A stretch of 64,000 nt of DNA from Plotosus lineatus (GCA_024760905.1 CM045729.1:46337080-46401079); one strand, 5' to 3'. Positions 12,836-23,298 are shown, counted from the stretch's first letter. Notes: generated by a model not told the origin, from the sequence alone. Made by a program: numbers and translations.

Positions 12836-13700
12836 TATCCTACTAACAAATAAACACATAAACTTGACCTTAAACATGAAGCCTATCCTTTCTGGTCGAG
12901 GAAATGAACAATGTGCAATCAGCGACATGAGAAAACTATTTTATTTCAATTCATTACAAATTAAAAGGCTGAGGAATTGTTTGTTCACCAGGATTTAAAT
13001 ATGTATTTTGATTTATTTCCTTCTAAAACAGGAAGTCAGAATAACAGCAGGTCAAAGAGTTTGACTTATGTAAACAGTCTGTGGTAAAACCTGATGCCTT
13101 GTAAATGGTTATATTGCAGGATAAATAAATAGTCCTCGTGTAGGTTTTGATAAAAACCTGGCTATACCTCCGCAAGGGGTTAAAACAAGGTCGTTGAGAA
13201 CAATCGTTTGAAAAAGTAATAGCCTCAAACATGTACCCGACTCAGCACAGAAGAATGCAGTGAATAGTAGAATATTTTAAATGTTGTGCTTCTTTAAAGT
13301 GGCTGAAAATGTGCAGCAGTAAAAAGCTCTTTCTTACATTTCTGTAAAAGCATCAGTATTGTCAGTGAGGAAGAGTCAGAGCTGTAGCAGGTTCTCTGTA
13401 CAGGCAGTGAGTAAGTATTGACAACAGCTCCAAGGTCAGGATATTACTGTCATTCAGCTTTTTTGCAGATGGAGCATTTTTCAGCATAGATTAAATGCTA
13501 TCCGGTGATGAATGTTCTAATATTCACAAGGCTTCAATGTGTGTGCCATCAGACAGCTCACTATGGTACTATAGGTTGACCTGTGTTCTAATCTGCTGGT
13601 GTATGCATGTAATGGACACAGCTCTTATATAATCGCAGTAGTGTATGTATAGAATCTGTTCTGTTCTTCTTTGAACCTCAGTTATTTCCTGTGTTCTTAG

Positions 13701-13928
13701 GTTCTGACTGCTCCAGAAACTTCACCAGTCCATCAGGCGTGATCGAGTCACCTGGTTTCCCTGACAAATACCCTCACAACTTGGAGTGCACTTTCATTAT
13801 CATTGTCCCTTCCCACATGGAGGTCACACTCACCTTCCTGACCTTTGACCTGGAAAACGACCCTTTGCAAGGGTCAGAGGGCGAGTGCAAGTACGACTGG
13901 CTAGAAGTGTGGGACGGCCTGCCGCAGG
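13701..13928 (+). CDS. nrp2: nrp2 exon, first part of CUB domain a2
   Basis: The exon encodes the N-terminal ~76 residues of the second CUB domain, beginning SDCSRNFTSP and ending GECKYDWLEVWDGLPQ. CUB domains a1/a2 of neuropilin carry the semaphorin-binding function on the cell surface. Visible marks are the first two CUB cysteines (SDCS, LECTF) and the third in ECKYDW, the SPGFPDKYPHN turn typical of CUB folds, and one N-glycosylation sequon (NFT). The acceptor is TTCTTAG/GT and the donor CAGG/GTAAGT, close to consensus. It starts and ends in phase 1 (228 bp). The residues shared with NRP2 (IESPGFP, KYPHNLECTF, DLENDPLQ) make the paralogue call firm. Reading through the donor would give a stop after about six codons. 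Confidence 0.97.
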
Positions 13929-14834
13929 GTAAGTCTAGACGTTTGTAATCCTACAGTATGCCCGTGTGCCATGTTTTTTCCCTGCCAACTGGGATTAGTG
14001 ACTTGGTGTTGTCAGGTCTGGAACTGCCAGTGGCACACAGCGGAGTGCATTTAAGAGGATTTCGATCCACCATCCTTTTGACCTCATTGTCGGGTTCTAT
14101 GCAAATCTGTAGCCTCCGTTTCATATAAAAACATTATTCAGTCATCATGTTGATGTTGCAGCTGCATAGAAACATAGCGTGCTCCTCTTGCTAACCATCT
14201 GGCTAGGCGGCTTGCCCATCTAAAAAGCCAAGCACCATGTGCCTAAACTGACTGCAGCCACGCCAGTGTAGAGCTGAGCTATGACGCTGCCATGACACTC
14301 GGCCTGCTAGTCTAATTGGCGTTTTAGAGGAGCGCATCGGAAGATGAAAGCACAGCCTCGGGCCTCACTGCCTTATCTCTGTCAGTCGGGCCACAAAGCC
14401 ACTGCACCCATATTATCCTATAAGGAACGGGACTGCGGGGGTAGGCAAGACAAAAGACTCAGAAGCAGAGAGGAAGAGTGGTAATGTTCACCCTTATCAG
14501 TAGAGTAAAAAATAGAGCATGAATAATAGCAAAATAGGATTTAATTCTTGTCTCATATTCTTTCTTTTCTAAAACCGGTGTAATCGTGTCACATTCCTGA
14601 GTCATTTGCTCCTCAGCCCACTTCAACCCCTATGGAACCCCCTTAATCTTATACTGGAGCCAGTTTTCGTTCTGTCGTTCACCTCGTACAGACGAGTGCT
14701 TCTTTCTAGATGAACCACTACAACAGGATTTGAAGATCACTGCTGAGTACTGAGAGTCATTCAAGTCGAAAATGACTTTCAGCATCAACTTCATTACGGA
14801 CATTTATCCTTCACTTCTCAAGAGCTGGAGCTCT

Positions 14835-14880
14835 CCTCGTCCTCCTCCTCGTCCTCCTCCTCCTCCTCCTCCTCCTCCTC
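14835..14880. repeat. (TCC)n microsatellite
   Basis: Imperfect TCC/TCG triplets becoming pure TCC. Confidence 0.9.
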
Positions 14881-15332
14881 TGCAACACACTGCGATCGAT
14901 CAATGAGCCGTCCACTCATATATGAGTGGATACATCCAGCAATCTGAACACTGTGAATCCTCAGAGGATAGCGCTCAGCTCTTGGATCTAAACTGGCTGC
15001 TTCCCATTTATTTCACACTACATCTTTGTTTCGCCGACTGTCCTAGCTGTCAGCAGAGAGAATGAGTTATCCGAAGCATTTGCTCAACAGACATTTCTAC
15101 TTCAAATCTCCTCCGTCTTGTAAAGGGAGGGAAATCAATGTGTATAATCAATAAAGGGCTATTTCTCTTGTGTTGATTTGTGTGTCTTTGGATGTTATTT
15201 CCGATATTTTAGGATTCTGGGTCAGTAGAAAATTCTTAAAGGATGTAAAAAATGAATTAAAGGTATAGTTTGGTCAAAAAAGCACATCAAAAGTAAAGGA
15301 TCAATCACGACAAAGACCAATAGTGTATGGGA

Positions 15333-15334
<2 letters not shown>

Positions 15335-15381
<47 letters not shown>
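15335..15381. repeat. (GT)n microsatellite
   Basis: About 23 pure GT units. Confidence 0.97.
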
Positions 15382-15387
<6 letters not shown>

Positions 15388-15718
15388 TGAATAATCCTAT
15401 TTTGTGGATGTAGCGCCTTGCTGTGAGAGGAGTAAACAGCCAGACCAGCTGAAGTGAAAAACCTCAATAGAGAGAAGTCTCCACCTCACTGTGACTATAG
15501 TCCCAATGCACACCTGACACACACTGGTCCTCACATGGGTCTGTTTTTCCCTTGGGCCCCCATTTGGCTTGATTTAATGCTTTAACATTCTACCCTGAGT
15601 AAGACTGTCTGACAAATATGAAAAAAAAAAAAAAGTCTATTCATGTATTTATTACACAACTGCGGGAACAGCTCAGGTTATAGGAGACTGGTGTAATTGT
15701 TAAAATGAGAAAGTCTGA

Positions 15719-15720
<2 letters not shown>

Positions 15721-15768
<48 letters not shown>

Positions 15769-15772
15769 GCAG
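15721..15772 (+). promoter_or_regulatory. (TG)22-T4 tract at 3' splice site
   Basis: The acceptor of the next exon lacks an ordinary long pyrimidine tract. Positions 15721-15764 are an uninterrupted run of 22 TG units, followed by TTTT (15765-15768) and GCAG (15769-15772), then the exon. A possible branch point (TCTGATT) lies about 55 nt upstream. In human CFTR intron 8 a (TG)m-Tn tract at the same position controls exon 9 skipping through TDP-43 binding to UG repeats. By analogy this tract could modulate use of the exon. The sequence arrangement is directly visible; a regulatory effect is inference. Confidence 0.6.
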
Positions 15773-15928
15773 TTGGACCTCTTATTGGACGCCATTGTGG
15801 TACTAAAATTCCCCCTGAAATCCAGTCGTCCACGGGGATACTCTCACTCACCTTCCACACGGACATGGCCGTGGCAAAAGATGGCTTCTCTGCTAGCTAT
15901 AATATGACATTAAAGGAAGATCATGAGA
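15773..15928 (+). CDS. nrp2: nrp2 exon, second part of CUB domain a2
   Basis: The exon encodes the C-terminal half of the a2 CUB domain: VGPLIGRHCGTKIPP, then ILSLTFHTDMAVAKDGFSA, ending ASYNMTLKEDHE. It supplies the fourth CUB cysteine (RHCGT) and the last beta strands. A sequon (NMT) is present. It starts and ends in phase 1 and is 156 bp long (52 codons), so skipping it would keep the reading frame while removing half of the semaphorin-binding CUB domain. The donor AGAGA/GTAAGT is strong, but the acceptor is the unusual TG-repeat site described separately. The match to vertebrate NRP2 is near-identical over TGILSLTFHTDMAVAKDGFS. Confidence 0.97.
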
Positions 15929-16092
15929 GTAAGTATTTGTAGATTTAAAGAAATTTTGAAGTGCAGTTGGGGTTTTGCTTTAATTTAACAGCTAGAAGGG
16001 TCTTTCACCACCCTGAGTGCAAGACAGTGAAATTCAGTCAGCATTAGTAAATGCAATAATCTTAGTCACTACTACTGCCATGATTACTAATA

Positions 16093-16094
<2 letters not shown>

Positions 16095-16129
<35 letters not shown>
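16095..16129. repeat. (ATC)n microsatellite
   Basis: Eleven to twelve CAT/ATC triplets. Confidence 0.95.
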
Positions 16130-16131
<2 letters not shown>

Positions 16132-16359
16132 TATGGTGTATAGCAGCAACTGATTTGTTCATTCCTTAAATCACCTGCTTTGTATTTGGAACAGTGTATT
16201 TTGTCTATTCCCATTGGGATTCAAAATGTCCTAAACTAAAGTATTATGTCGAGTTATTTTTGCATAAAATAATTATATAGGATTCAATAAAGACCACTGA
16301 AAGACTCTTTAAAACTCAAATCAACAGATTTAATAGTCTCTTGCAAATTTACAGTTTGT

Positions 16360-16704
16360 TCAGTTCACTTTCTGTAACCGCTTAATCATTAATAATTAGG
16401 GTCGCGGGGAGGCTGGCGCCCATCCCTTCCGACTCAGGGCAAGGGCAGAGTACACCCTGGACAGCTCGCCAGGCCATCGCAGGGCAGAAACACACTGACG
16501 ACTATGGAGCCTACTCTTGTCGAAAGTCAGCACTGGTTCTTTTACACCTCACACCATAGACAGTGAGAGACATGGCCGACTTTTGATAACCCAGTCAGCT
16601 GCACTGGGGGGTGACAGGGACAACTTGTGGCGAGTGGGTCTTGAACCCCCAACCTTAGGATCAGTGATCCAGCACCTTTTACCACAAGGCCACCAATGCC
16701 CCCT
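16360..16704 (-). mobile_element. two-tailed SINE family, L2-type tail
   Basis: Full-length minus-strand copy of 345 bp with a perfect 13-bp target duplication (ATTTACAGTTTGT at 16347-16359 and 16705-16717). The tail reads, on its own strand, through GCGATGGCCTGGCGAGCTGTCC, the GGGCGCCAGCCTCCCCGCGACC segment and GGTTACAG, which is the usual 3' end of fish L2-type LINEs as I know it. Confidence 0.92.
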
Positions 16705-16963
16705 ATTTACAGTTTGTATTTCTGATTTTTTTTTTTTTTTTTTTTGTAAATTGTAATGGAACAAGCCGTAATTATTTTATAATGAGTAATAAATAGGTAG
16801 TGTATACCATACACTTGTCCAGCAGCAGTCCAAAAATGACTAATGTTCATAAAATTCTATTTATAATTTGGTAGTGGGTCACCATGCTGTGAGGAATAAA
16901 GCACTTTTAGATAACTTTTTAATAATAGGGATTGCACACCATTCATCATTCACTCAGCACTGA

Positions 16964-17461
16964 GATTTCCTTTCGGCTTTTTCCCTTTATCAGGGGTCGC
17001 ACAGCGAATGAGTTGCACATTTGATTTGGCATAGGTTTTTACGGAATCAATCCGTAAAATCATTTTTTCACCACTATTGCTGGGAACATCACCTACACCG
17101 GACACAGACGATTCCATCGTCTCGCTCTCTTATTGTGAGGTCGTGCAGCACTCGGTGGGTGTCGGTTCTGCTTGAGGCTGGCGGTCGTGAATGGATTGAT
17201 TCTCTCGGATGCCCTTCCTGACACAACCCTTCAGCAAGGGGCAGAAACACACTGATGGCTTTGCAGCTACACTTTACAAAAGTCAGCAATGGTTGTTTTA
17301 CATCTACCTCTCACCATAGACAGTGAGAGACATGGCCGGCCTTTGATAACCCAGTTAGCTGCACTGGGGGGGCAGTGACAACCTTGTGGAGAGTGGGACT
17401 CGAACCTCCAACCTTAGGATCAGCGATCCAGCACCCTATACCACCAGGCCACCACTGCCCC
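16964..17461 (-). mobile_element. two-tailed SINE, RTE-type tail, with nested insert
   Basis: Minus-strand copy flanked by a perfect 20-bp target duplication (16944-16963 and 17462-17481). Compared with the other copies it carries about 160 extra bases (about 17044-17202) in its tail, bordered by a 10-bp inverted repeat (GAATCAATCC / GGATTGATTC). The SINE is otherwise complete. Confidence 0.9.
17044..17202. mobile_element. small inverted-repeat insert inside a SINE
   Basis: A 159-bp segment absent from every other SINE copy in the window. Its ends are inverted repeats of 10 bp (17044-17053 and 17193-17202). It has no coding capacity. It looks like a very short non-autonomous DNA transposon, but no clear target duplication is visible, so the class is open. 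Confidence 0.5.
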
Positions 17462-17689
17462 CATCATTCACTCAGCACTGAAGTCATTAAAACATGGATG
17501 TTCCACGATGGTTGAGGACGCTTTTAATTATCAGTATGTGATTTTAACAGCAGTCTTATAAACACGGAGCATTTTTTTTAGTGATTGCATACACAGCATG
17601 AAAAAAAATCAACCTGAAACAGAAACAAAGCAGCAGAGGTCACATACACTTTGGGTGTAGTAGCTGATATGCCGGGTATCCTATTTTAG

Positions 17690-17859
17690 ATTTCCACTGT
17701 AGCAGTCCTTTTGGGATGGAGTCAGGCAAAATCACAGATGATCAGATCACTGCGTCTTCATCATTCGGTGATGGACTATGGTCTCCACGGCAGGCTCGTC
17801 TTAACTACGACAACAATGCCTGGACACCCAGCGAAGACAGCAACAAAGAGTATATACAG
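17690..17859 (+). CDS. nrp2: nrp2 exon, start of b1 F5/8C domain
   Basis: The exon opens with the a2-b1 junction (codon split A/AT, then FHCSSPFGMESG) and runs to NKEYIQ. The Cys in FHC is the first of the disulphide pair that closes an F5/8 type C fold. The b1 domain binds VEGF and other ligands ending in arginine (C-end rule). Of the pocket residues known from NRP1 (Tyr297, Trp301, Thr316, Asp320), the aligned residues here are Phe (in SSSFGDG), Trp (GLWSP), Thr and Asp (AWTPSED). The first is therefore Phe instead of Tyr. The start at 17690 was chosen because it is preceded by TTTTAG and gives the phase-1 join that restores the conserved E-N-F-x-C motif. Donor CAG/GTGAGC; ends in phase 0. 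Confidence 0.96.
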
Positions 17860-18195
17860 GTGAGCTTACACCAAGCACAGAGGCTCATTCTTGCTGTTTT
17901 TCACACTCAATCCTTCTCTATTTCTGTCATCGTCTCTCTCATACACAGAAGGAAAATGCCATAACCTTTTCTGGGCGCCTCCACATTTTATTAACAGGCC
18001 ACACAGGCAGTGTTCACAGAAAACCAAGGATTAGGAAGCACTGGGCTATTGTTAGTGTGGAGAGTAATGAGAACTGTATTCGCTCACACATATCAATCTG
18101 TCCTTTTTCATTTTACCGCATGTCAGAGAGCCTCAAAAGGGCTTTGGGAAATAATTATGTTTCAGATATACTGCAGCTGGACTATTCAAGTACAA

Positions 18196-19045
18196 TTGGT
18201 GAAGGTCCAATCAGTGGTGGCTCAGTGGTTAAGGCTCTCCAACAGCTGGGGGTTCAAGTCCCCAGCATCACCTAGCGGATCAGTGCGAACAAGCTGCCGC
18301 TGTTTATGCCCTTAAGCCAGTGCTTCTCAATTATTTTCTGTGGCGCCCCCCCTAGGAAGAAAAAAATATTTCATTCCCCCCTACACCCCACGACGACTAT
18401 AAATGGTATTGCAGTATTTGTCGATAAAATCGTTATTAGTACACCTCTGCATAACATTGTATTTTTATTAACATTAAAAACAAAAAAAAAAAGAAAGAAA
18501 TATAGTTCATCTTCCAATAAAAAAAAAAACTTCATTAACATTGTTTTTTAATCTGTAATAGAAAAGATTTAAAGTGCACCAATGTGCCTGAAATAAATAA
18601 ATAAAAAAAATCCTTATTTAAACTCATTCAACTTATTTATATCTTAATATCTCCGTCTCTCTCCACCTTTCTCTTTGCTACTGTTAGAAAATTTTCCATG
18701 TTGTTTCTTGAGGGTTGTTTACTGCACTTCATGTCATTTGCTCGTGGGAAAAACCACTCCACCACAGTGCGACAATGAGAGCGCCACTGCTCACTACTGG
18801 AGTGGAGGTGCAATTACACTTACTTACTTCTCGTACACTATTCCAGAAGAGCATGTTCCCCAGAAACATTACCCCCCCCCCCCCTTCCCCAGATATCATA
18901 CCACATCCCCCAAGGGGGGGCGCACTCCAATATTTGAGAAGCACTGCCTTAAGCCAAAGCCCTTAACTCTTAAACACTTGCATAGTTGTATAAAAATTTA
19001 CTCTGGAAATGGGTGTGTGCCAAATGCCATAAATGTTAAAAGTTT
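18196..19045 (+). mobile_element. tRNA-derived SINE split by a hAT element
   Basis: Left part 18196-18317 has the head GTGGCTCAGTGGTTAAGG and B box GGTTCAAGTCC; right part 18947-19045 has CTTAACTCTT and the tail CCAAATGCCATAAATG. The hAT element 18318-18946 lies between, with an 8-bp duplication of SINE sequence. Confidence 0.85.
18318..18946. mobile_element. non-autonomous hAT element, CAGTGCTTCTCAA ends
   Basis: 629 bp with inverted ends CAGTGCTTCTCAA / TTGAGAAGCACTG and a perfect 8-bp duplication (CCTTAAGC at 18310-18317 and 18947-18954) of the SINE into which it inserted. No transposase frame. Confidence 0.93.
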
Positions 19046-19753
19046 CATGAAATTCTTTCATGGAACATTGAGGTTAAGCAACGAGCATGAGTGCAGGTCT
19101 GTTTCCTTTTAATGCTTTACCATTATCGATTGGTTCATATGTTTTGGTTTGTAGTGGAGCTTCATGTTATCATTTTTGACTCGCCCTTCAGATTGATGAA
19201 AGATGAAATGCATTGGTTTTGAACAGTCTTTACTGACTTAATGTCTCTGGCCCTATAGCTTGTGTCTGGTTCGCCAAGCTTTCTTTAATTGAATAACTGC
19301 TATAAACATGCTCCAACAGAAACTGTGCTATTCGTGGTTAAACATCTACAGTCACTAAAAAAGGCGGGTTCACATAACGAATGCTCAGTATTCTACAGAA
19401 TTCTTGTTAAAATACTAATAACATGATATTACGAGACTGCTGTGGAAACAGTGAATTCTCTCTTGGACAGATTTTCCTTTTCAATCTTGTGAGTAGATAT
19501 GGCTCGTCCTGGTATTTGTATTTGTCCAGCGGCTGACACGTTGTGTTCGCACATCATATCGTTCACCCCTGCAACATCAGAAACTTTATATCCACATACC
19601 GCACCACACTCTACTCTGATTTAAATCTCTGAGTGTTGCAGAGGTAATGTGTGTACTGTATGTGTGTGTTTGGCTTGAAACTGTGTATGTTTGTACACGT
19701 TGGAGGTGTGCAAGTACAGCGGTTGTTTTCACACTCTTGCTCAAAATGATGTG

Positions 19754-19754
<1 letters not shown>

Positions 19755-19813
<59 letters not shown>
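19755..19813. repeat. (GT)n microsatellite
   Basis: About 29 GT units. Confidence 0.97.
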
Positions 19814-19814
<1 letters not shown>

Positions 19815-20075
19815 GAATGGAGGCTTTCTATCTAAACTGCCTGTGGTAGACATTAAGATCTCATCACTTTCCTTCCCTCATGGCTGTTTTTCAGCTGTCA
19901 CAGAGACTGGTGAAATCTGGCCCTATCTCCATCCCTCTGCCCCCCCCATGCTCTCATTCTCTTTTTTCATCACTTTTCTTCAGGAACTGATGTGTTCTAC
20001 AATGCCGTGTTTGCAAGAAGCTCACTGTTGCTTTCACTCATGATTAAGGGGCTGCTGCATTCCTTTCTCTGTGTC

Positions 20076-20078
<3 letters not shown>

Positions 20079-20144
<66 letters not shown>

Positions 20145-20167
20145 TTCTCTTTCTCTCGCTCTCTCTT
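20079..20167. repeat. (CT)n microsatellite
   Basis: About 27 pure CT units to 20133, then an imperfect pyrimidine tract. Confidence 0.95.
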
Positions 20168-20327
20168 GGGTTGATGATGCGTGCCCGACTCTGATGGTAA
20201 CAGCCACTTGATTGATGACGGTCCTTTCCCCGGAATAAATAGTTAGCAGCAGTCTTCTGTGCTATTGATTTTTTTGTGTAGGTGTGTTTCTTTGTGGCCC
20301 TAAGCAGCAACACATACAGGGAGGTTT

Positions 20328-20379
<52 letters not shown>
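20328..20379. repeat. (GT)n microsatellite
   Basis: About 25 GT units. Confidence 0.97.
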
Positions 20380-20383
<4 letters not shown>

Positions 20384-20828
20384 AAAGTTATGCCAACCTT
20401 CCTGACAGATAACAAATGTTGTACAGTTGCCCTCTTGTGTTGAAATTACACCTAACTGAGACGATAGAGCAGAGGATCCTGGGTAGTTCTCTTCTGAATA
20501 CACTTGCCAGATGTCTGATGTTAAGCCGACCTGAAAGCGGGAAGAAAAGGTGAACTGTCCTCATGCTCATGTTTACCCTCGATACTATGATGCAGTAGGG
20601 TGTGTTAGGGACTGTGGTCCTTCATTCTGTAGCGTATTGATCCGAGACGTGCGATTAATGTGACTAATGTCAGGGTGCAGACTGATAGCACTGCATGGAA
20701 CGCAACCCTCAAATTCATTCAACTCACATCCATTTCTGAGCATATAATTTTTTTCATTCAAGATTTTCCTTTTCTCACTTCTTGTTCTTAGTGTCATTTA
20801 ATTCCATTTCACTGTTTATTAATACAAG

Positions 20829-21165
20829 TGGCATGATGGTGTAGGGCTTGGCATGTCCTCCTCACAACAAGAAGGGCCTGGGTTCAAGTCCCAGGGTGCT
20901 TCAGTTTTGACTATGCATGTTTTCCCTCGTGCTTGAATGGGTTTCTTCCAGCTACTCCGGTTTCCTTCTACAGTAAATAGATGTGCACGTTGGATGTTCA
21001 GAATTGTCTTTAGATGTGAGTGTGACTGTGAATTGGGGCTTGTGTGTCAGCCCTGCGGTGGACTGGCAAACTGTTCTGGGTGTTTGCCCACCTTCGCCCA
21101 GAGTCAACTGAGATAGGCTCCAGCATTCCTATGACATTAGTAAGAAAAGCAGTTTGACAAATAAA
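20829..21165 (+). mobile_element. degenerate SINE of the GGCACGGTGG type
   Basis: Plus-strand, strongly mutated relative of the 12123 element: GGTTCAAGTCCC B box, GCATGTTTTCCC and GGGTTTCTTCCAG segments, and a tail with GAGATAGGCTCCAGCA. Confidence 0.75.
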
Positions 21166-21269
21166 CGAATAATTATTTACGAATACTCTTGTGATCAATC
21201 AAAAATATTGATTGTGATGCACATGATCTGATACATAGTTTTGGTCTGATTGTGTTAGGTAAGGTTAGG

Positions 21270-21585
21270 TAAGTCTGTTGGGTTTTTACACCCGAGCCTA
21301 GTGGCTTAGCCTCGTGGCTCATCAGGCCGGTACTTATCCCCGGTTTCTGTAGCATGAAGCGACCAGGAGTTCAACTCTCCCTGGATGGGACGCTAGTCCA
21401 TCGCAGGTTACCTTCCCAGTATATTTTTACTGGTACCCATTTATACTGCTGGGTGAACAGAGGCACACTTGTGGTTGAGACCTTGCCCAGGGGTCTTAGC
21501 ACAGTTTAGGCTCTCAGTGGGATTCGAACTCACAACCTCTCGATCATGAGCACAGCACCCTAACCACTACGCCACCGGCCCCACT
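21270..21585 (-). mobile_element. tRNA-derived SINE, ACCCGAGCC-tail family
   Basis: Full minus-strand copy of the family nested at 45462. On its own strand it has the head GGTGGCGTAGTGGTTAGGG and the B box GAGTTCGAATCCC. The tail end, at 21270, begins TCTGTTGGG. Confidence 0.85.
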
Positions 21586-21723
21586 CTAGTTGTGTTAGGA
21601 CACAAGTTATTTGTATTATATATCACATTGCCCCGTATTATTCCTCCCATTGTTTGTTCAAGTCATTATCTCTTTTTCTCCTACAGTCATGTTCACTGTT
21701 TAATGCTTCTTCTCCTTCTTCAG

Positions 21724-21879
21724 GTGGACCTGCACTTCCTGAAGGTCCTGTCTGGAATATCCACCCAGGGAGCCATCTCAAAAGAGACGCACAAGTCTTA
21801 TTATGTTACCACCTTCAAACTAGAAGTCAGCACCAATGGTGAGGACTGGATGGTCTATCGCCATGGCAAGAACCACAAG
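21724..21879 (+). CDS. nrp2: nrp2 exon, middle of b1 domain
   Basis: The exon encodes 52 residues, VDLHFLKVLSGISTQGAISK to VYRHGKNHK, in phase 0 at both ends. It carries the b1 ligand-pocket loop with Ser, Thr and Tyr of the ISKETHKSYY segment, equivalent to NRP1 Ser346, Thr349 and Tyr353, which hold the ligand C-terminal carboxylate. All three are present. LEVSTNGEDWMVYRHGKNHK is the NRP2-specific stretch and is the best single paralogue marker in the window. The acceptor is CTTCTTCAG; the donor AAG/GTAGGA is somewhat weak and opens a 19 kb intron. Confidence 0.97.
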
Positions 21880-22998
21880 GTAGGAGTATGAGATGGAACA
21901 AGCCTTGTATAAGAAACTTGTATCAGTGTACTGATCACTTGTCATTGTATATGAAGTACTGGCCCTAATTGAGCTGTCCAAAAAATCGAGAAAAGATTAA
22001 AAAAATGTCTCCTGATATCACATAGGCTCATTGATACAGGTTAGTTGGGGAAACAGTTTGTTTCTCACTCTGATGGTACCCTATTCTCAGGCTAAGAGGA
22101 GAAACTGGAGAGGGGAAGTAACTAGCAGACATCCCAAGAGGACTCTGTTTCCCAAAAGTCTTCTGCACTCAGCCATCACTGATGGAGTCTACAGACAGGC
22201 ACATGTGGAGGGGTAAAGGAGGGGGAAGGGAGAAAGGCACATAAGATACTGGGTAGGAGCGGTTGGGGGTTACAATGGAAGGATATAAAAATTAGAACCC
22301 ATAGAGACAGTTAATGGAAGGAGGTGGCAAAAGTAATTAAGGAGGAGCTACTTTCGTTCAGACTAAGAAGGACAAGCACAAAAGCCTGACAAATCTGGTT
22401 TGAGCACTGACTTACTGACAACCGTATGAAATTATTTGTGCTTACGGGTTATGATTTTAGAGTATGTGAGTGATAAAAAAAAATTAGCAACAGCTGGAGA
22501 CTAGTGTCGGACAGTTTTGCTACGGACGCCCTGATGCTTCAATCCCAGTGAGAAATCTCCAGGTTCTGTGCATCACCATGTTTTCTGAATCCATTTCCTT
22601 TATACAGAAAACTTTGTAAGAATTAACATCATGATACAGTAGCTGTGCTAATTAACCCCCATAAAACTATTTATTCATTAACCTGAGGTTATGTACAGTA
22701 TATCCTTGTTGTCATTCTTAACAGAAGACAAATGGTACCACTCTTCAGACAGATTGCCTGTCTGAGTGTTTTCAGTTTTTTTTTATATAAATCCCAAATG
22801 CTACCGTTTGGATTGACATAGAAAAATGTGCCAGCAGTGAAAATGATCCAGACTTGTACTTAGAGATAGACACATCCTCCCACACTAGCACCCATTCAGC
22901 AGTCGTTAATGTGATATGTGTTGTCATGGCTTGCACTCAGAGGTGCGTGCTGATTTATTAACCTTTTGCTGGAGAAAACGAAACTCAATGAGGGACCA

Positions 22999-23108
22999 GT
23001 GTAAAAAAAAAAAAAAAAAAAAAAAAAAGCAGAGCCTCAACAGTAGAGATGCAGAGTCTATAGGGTATACATGGATGTCCCTGGTTCAATATGCTCAAAT
23101 GGACAGAC

Positions 23109-23145
<37 letters not shown>

Positions 23146-23149
23146 GAGT
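22999..23149. repeat. poly(A) and (GA)n tracts
   Basis: About 25 A residues from about 23003, then about 80 bp of unique sequence, then a GA tract at 23108-23149. Confidence 0.9.
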
Positions 23150-23298
23150 GAGTTTGTTGGTTGGCGGTTGGGGTGTGCGTTGGTTTAAATAAATCCACAG
23201 GGATATGGAGTAGAACAAAAGAACAACACAACAGTATCAGTCTTCTATGGCTTGGTTGTTGGTGTGTTATAAATATATTTTTCTTACAACATCTGTGT

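Larger units (their letters stand above)
1..13700 (+). other. upstream intron of nrp2 (3' part)
   Basis: This is the 3' part of the intron before the a2 exon, ending in an AG acceptor at 13699-13700 after a short pyrimidine run. I looked for the first CUB domain in the forward frames and found nothing resembling it. Listed separately are SINEs, two hAT elements, a partial TA-family element and microsatellites. The stretches 226-2309, 3317-5619, 7100-8699, 9530-10070, 10590-12120 and 12840-13700 show no gene and no repeat I recognise; the short reading frames there have no recognisable domain. A poly(A) run lies at 4608-4624 and a poly(T) run at about 8136-8153. Repeat-free blocks such as 3660-3940 could be conserved noncoding sequence, but this cannot be judged without other species. 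Confidence 0.6.
13929..15772 (+). other. intron inside CUB a2
   Basis: A 1.84 kb GT-AG intron. The 5' 1.2 kb is almost free of recognisable repeats except a TCC-rich run (about 14835-14880). A (GT)n run sits at 15335-15381. The 3' end consists of a (TG)22 tract, four T residues and GCAG (see the separate regulatory entry). 13990-14830 holds no reading frame with a known domain. It is one of the longer low-repeat stretches in the window and so a reasonable place to test for conserved noncoding elements. Confidence 0.7.
15929..17689 (+). other. intron between a2 and b1
   Basis: A 1.76 kb GT-AG intron. It contains an (ATC)n microsatellite (16095-16129) and two full minus-strand copies of the two-tailed SINE family, one with each type of tail (16360-16704 and 16964-17461), both bounded by perfect target duplications. 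The acceptor is TATTTTAG/AT. The remainder (15950-16090, 16720-16940, 17490-17680) shows nothing recognisable. Confidence 0.8.
17860..21723 (+). other. intron inside b1
   Basis: A 3.86 kb GT-AG intron. It holds a SINE split by a hAT element (18196-19045), a degenerate tRNA-V-like SINE (20829-21165), another SINE (21270-21585) and GT, CT and GT microsatellites (19755-19813, 20079-20133, 20328-20379). 19050-19740 and 20400-20820 contain no recognisable gene or repeat. Confidence 0.8.

Noticed and set aside
1..13700. Search for the first CUB (a1) exons of nrp2
   Set aside because: No sequence resembling the a1 domain was found on the + strand; those exons are taken to lie outside the window.
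22031..22216. Possible alternative exon after the middle b1 exon
   Set aside because: Open frame without AG/GT signals in phase and no similarity to neuropilin.
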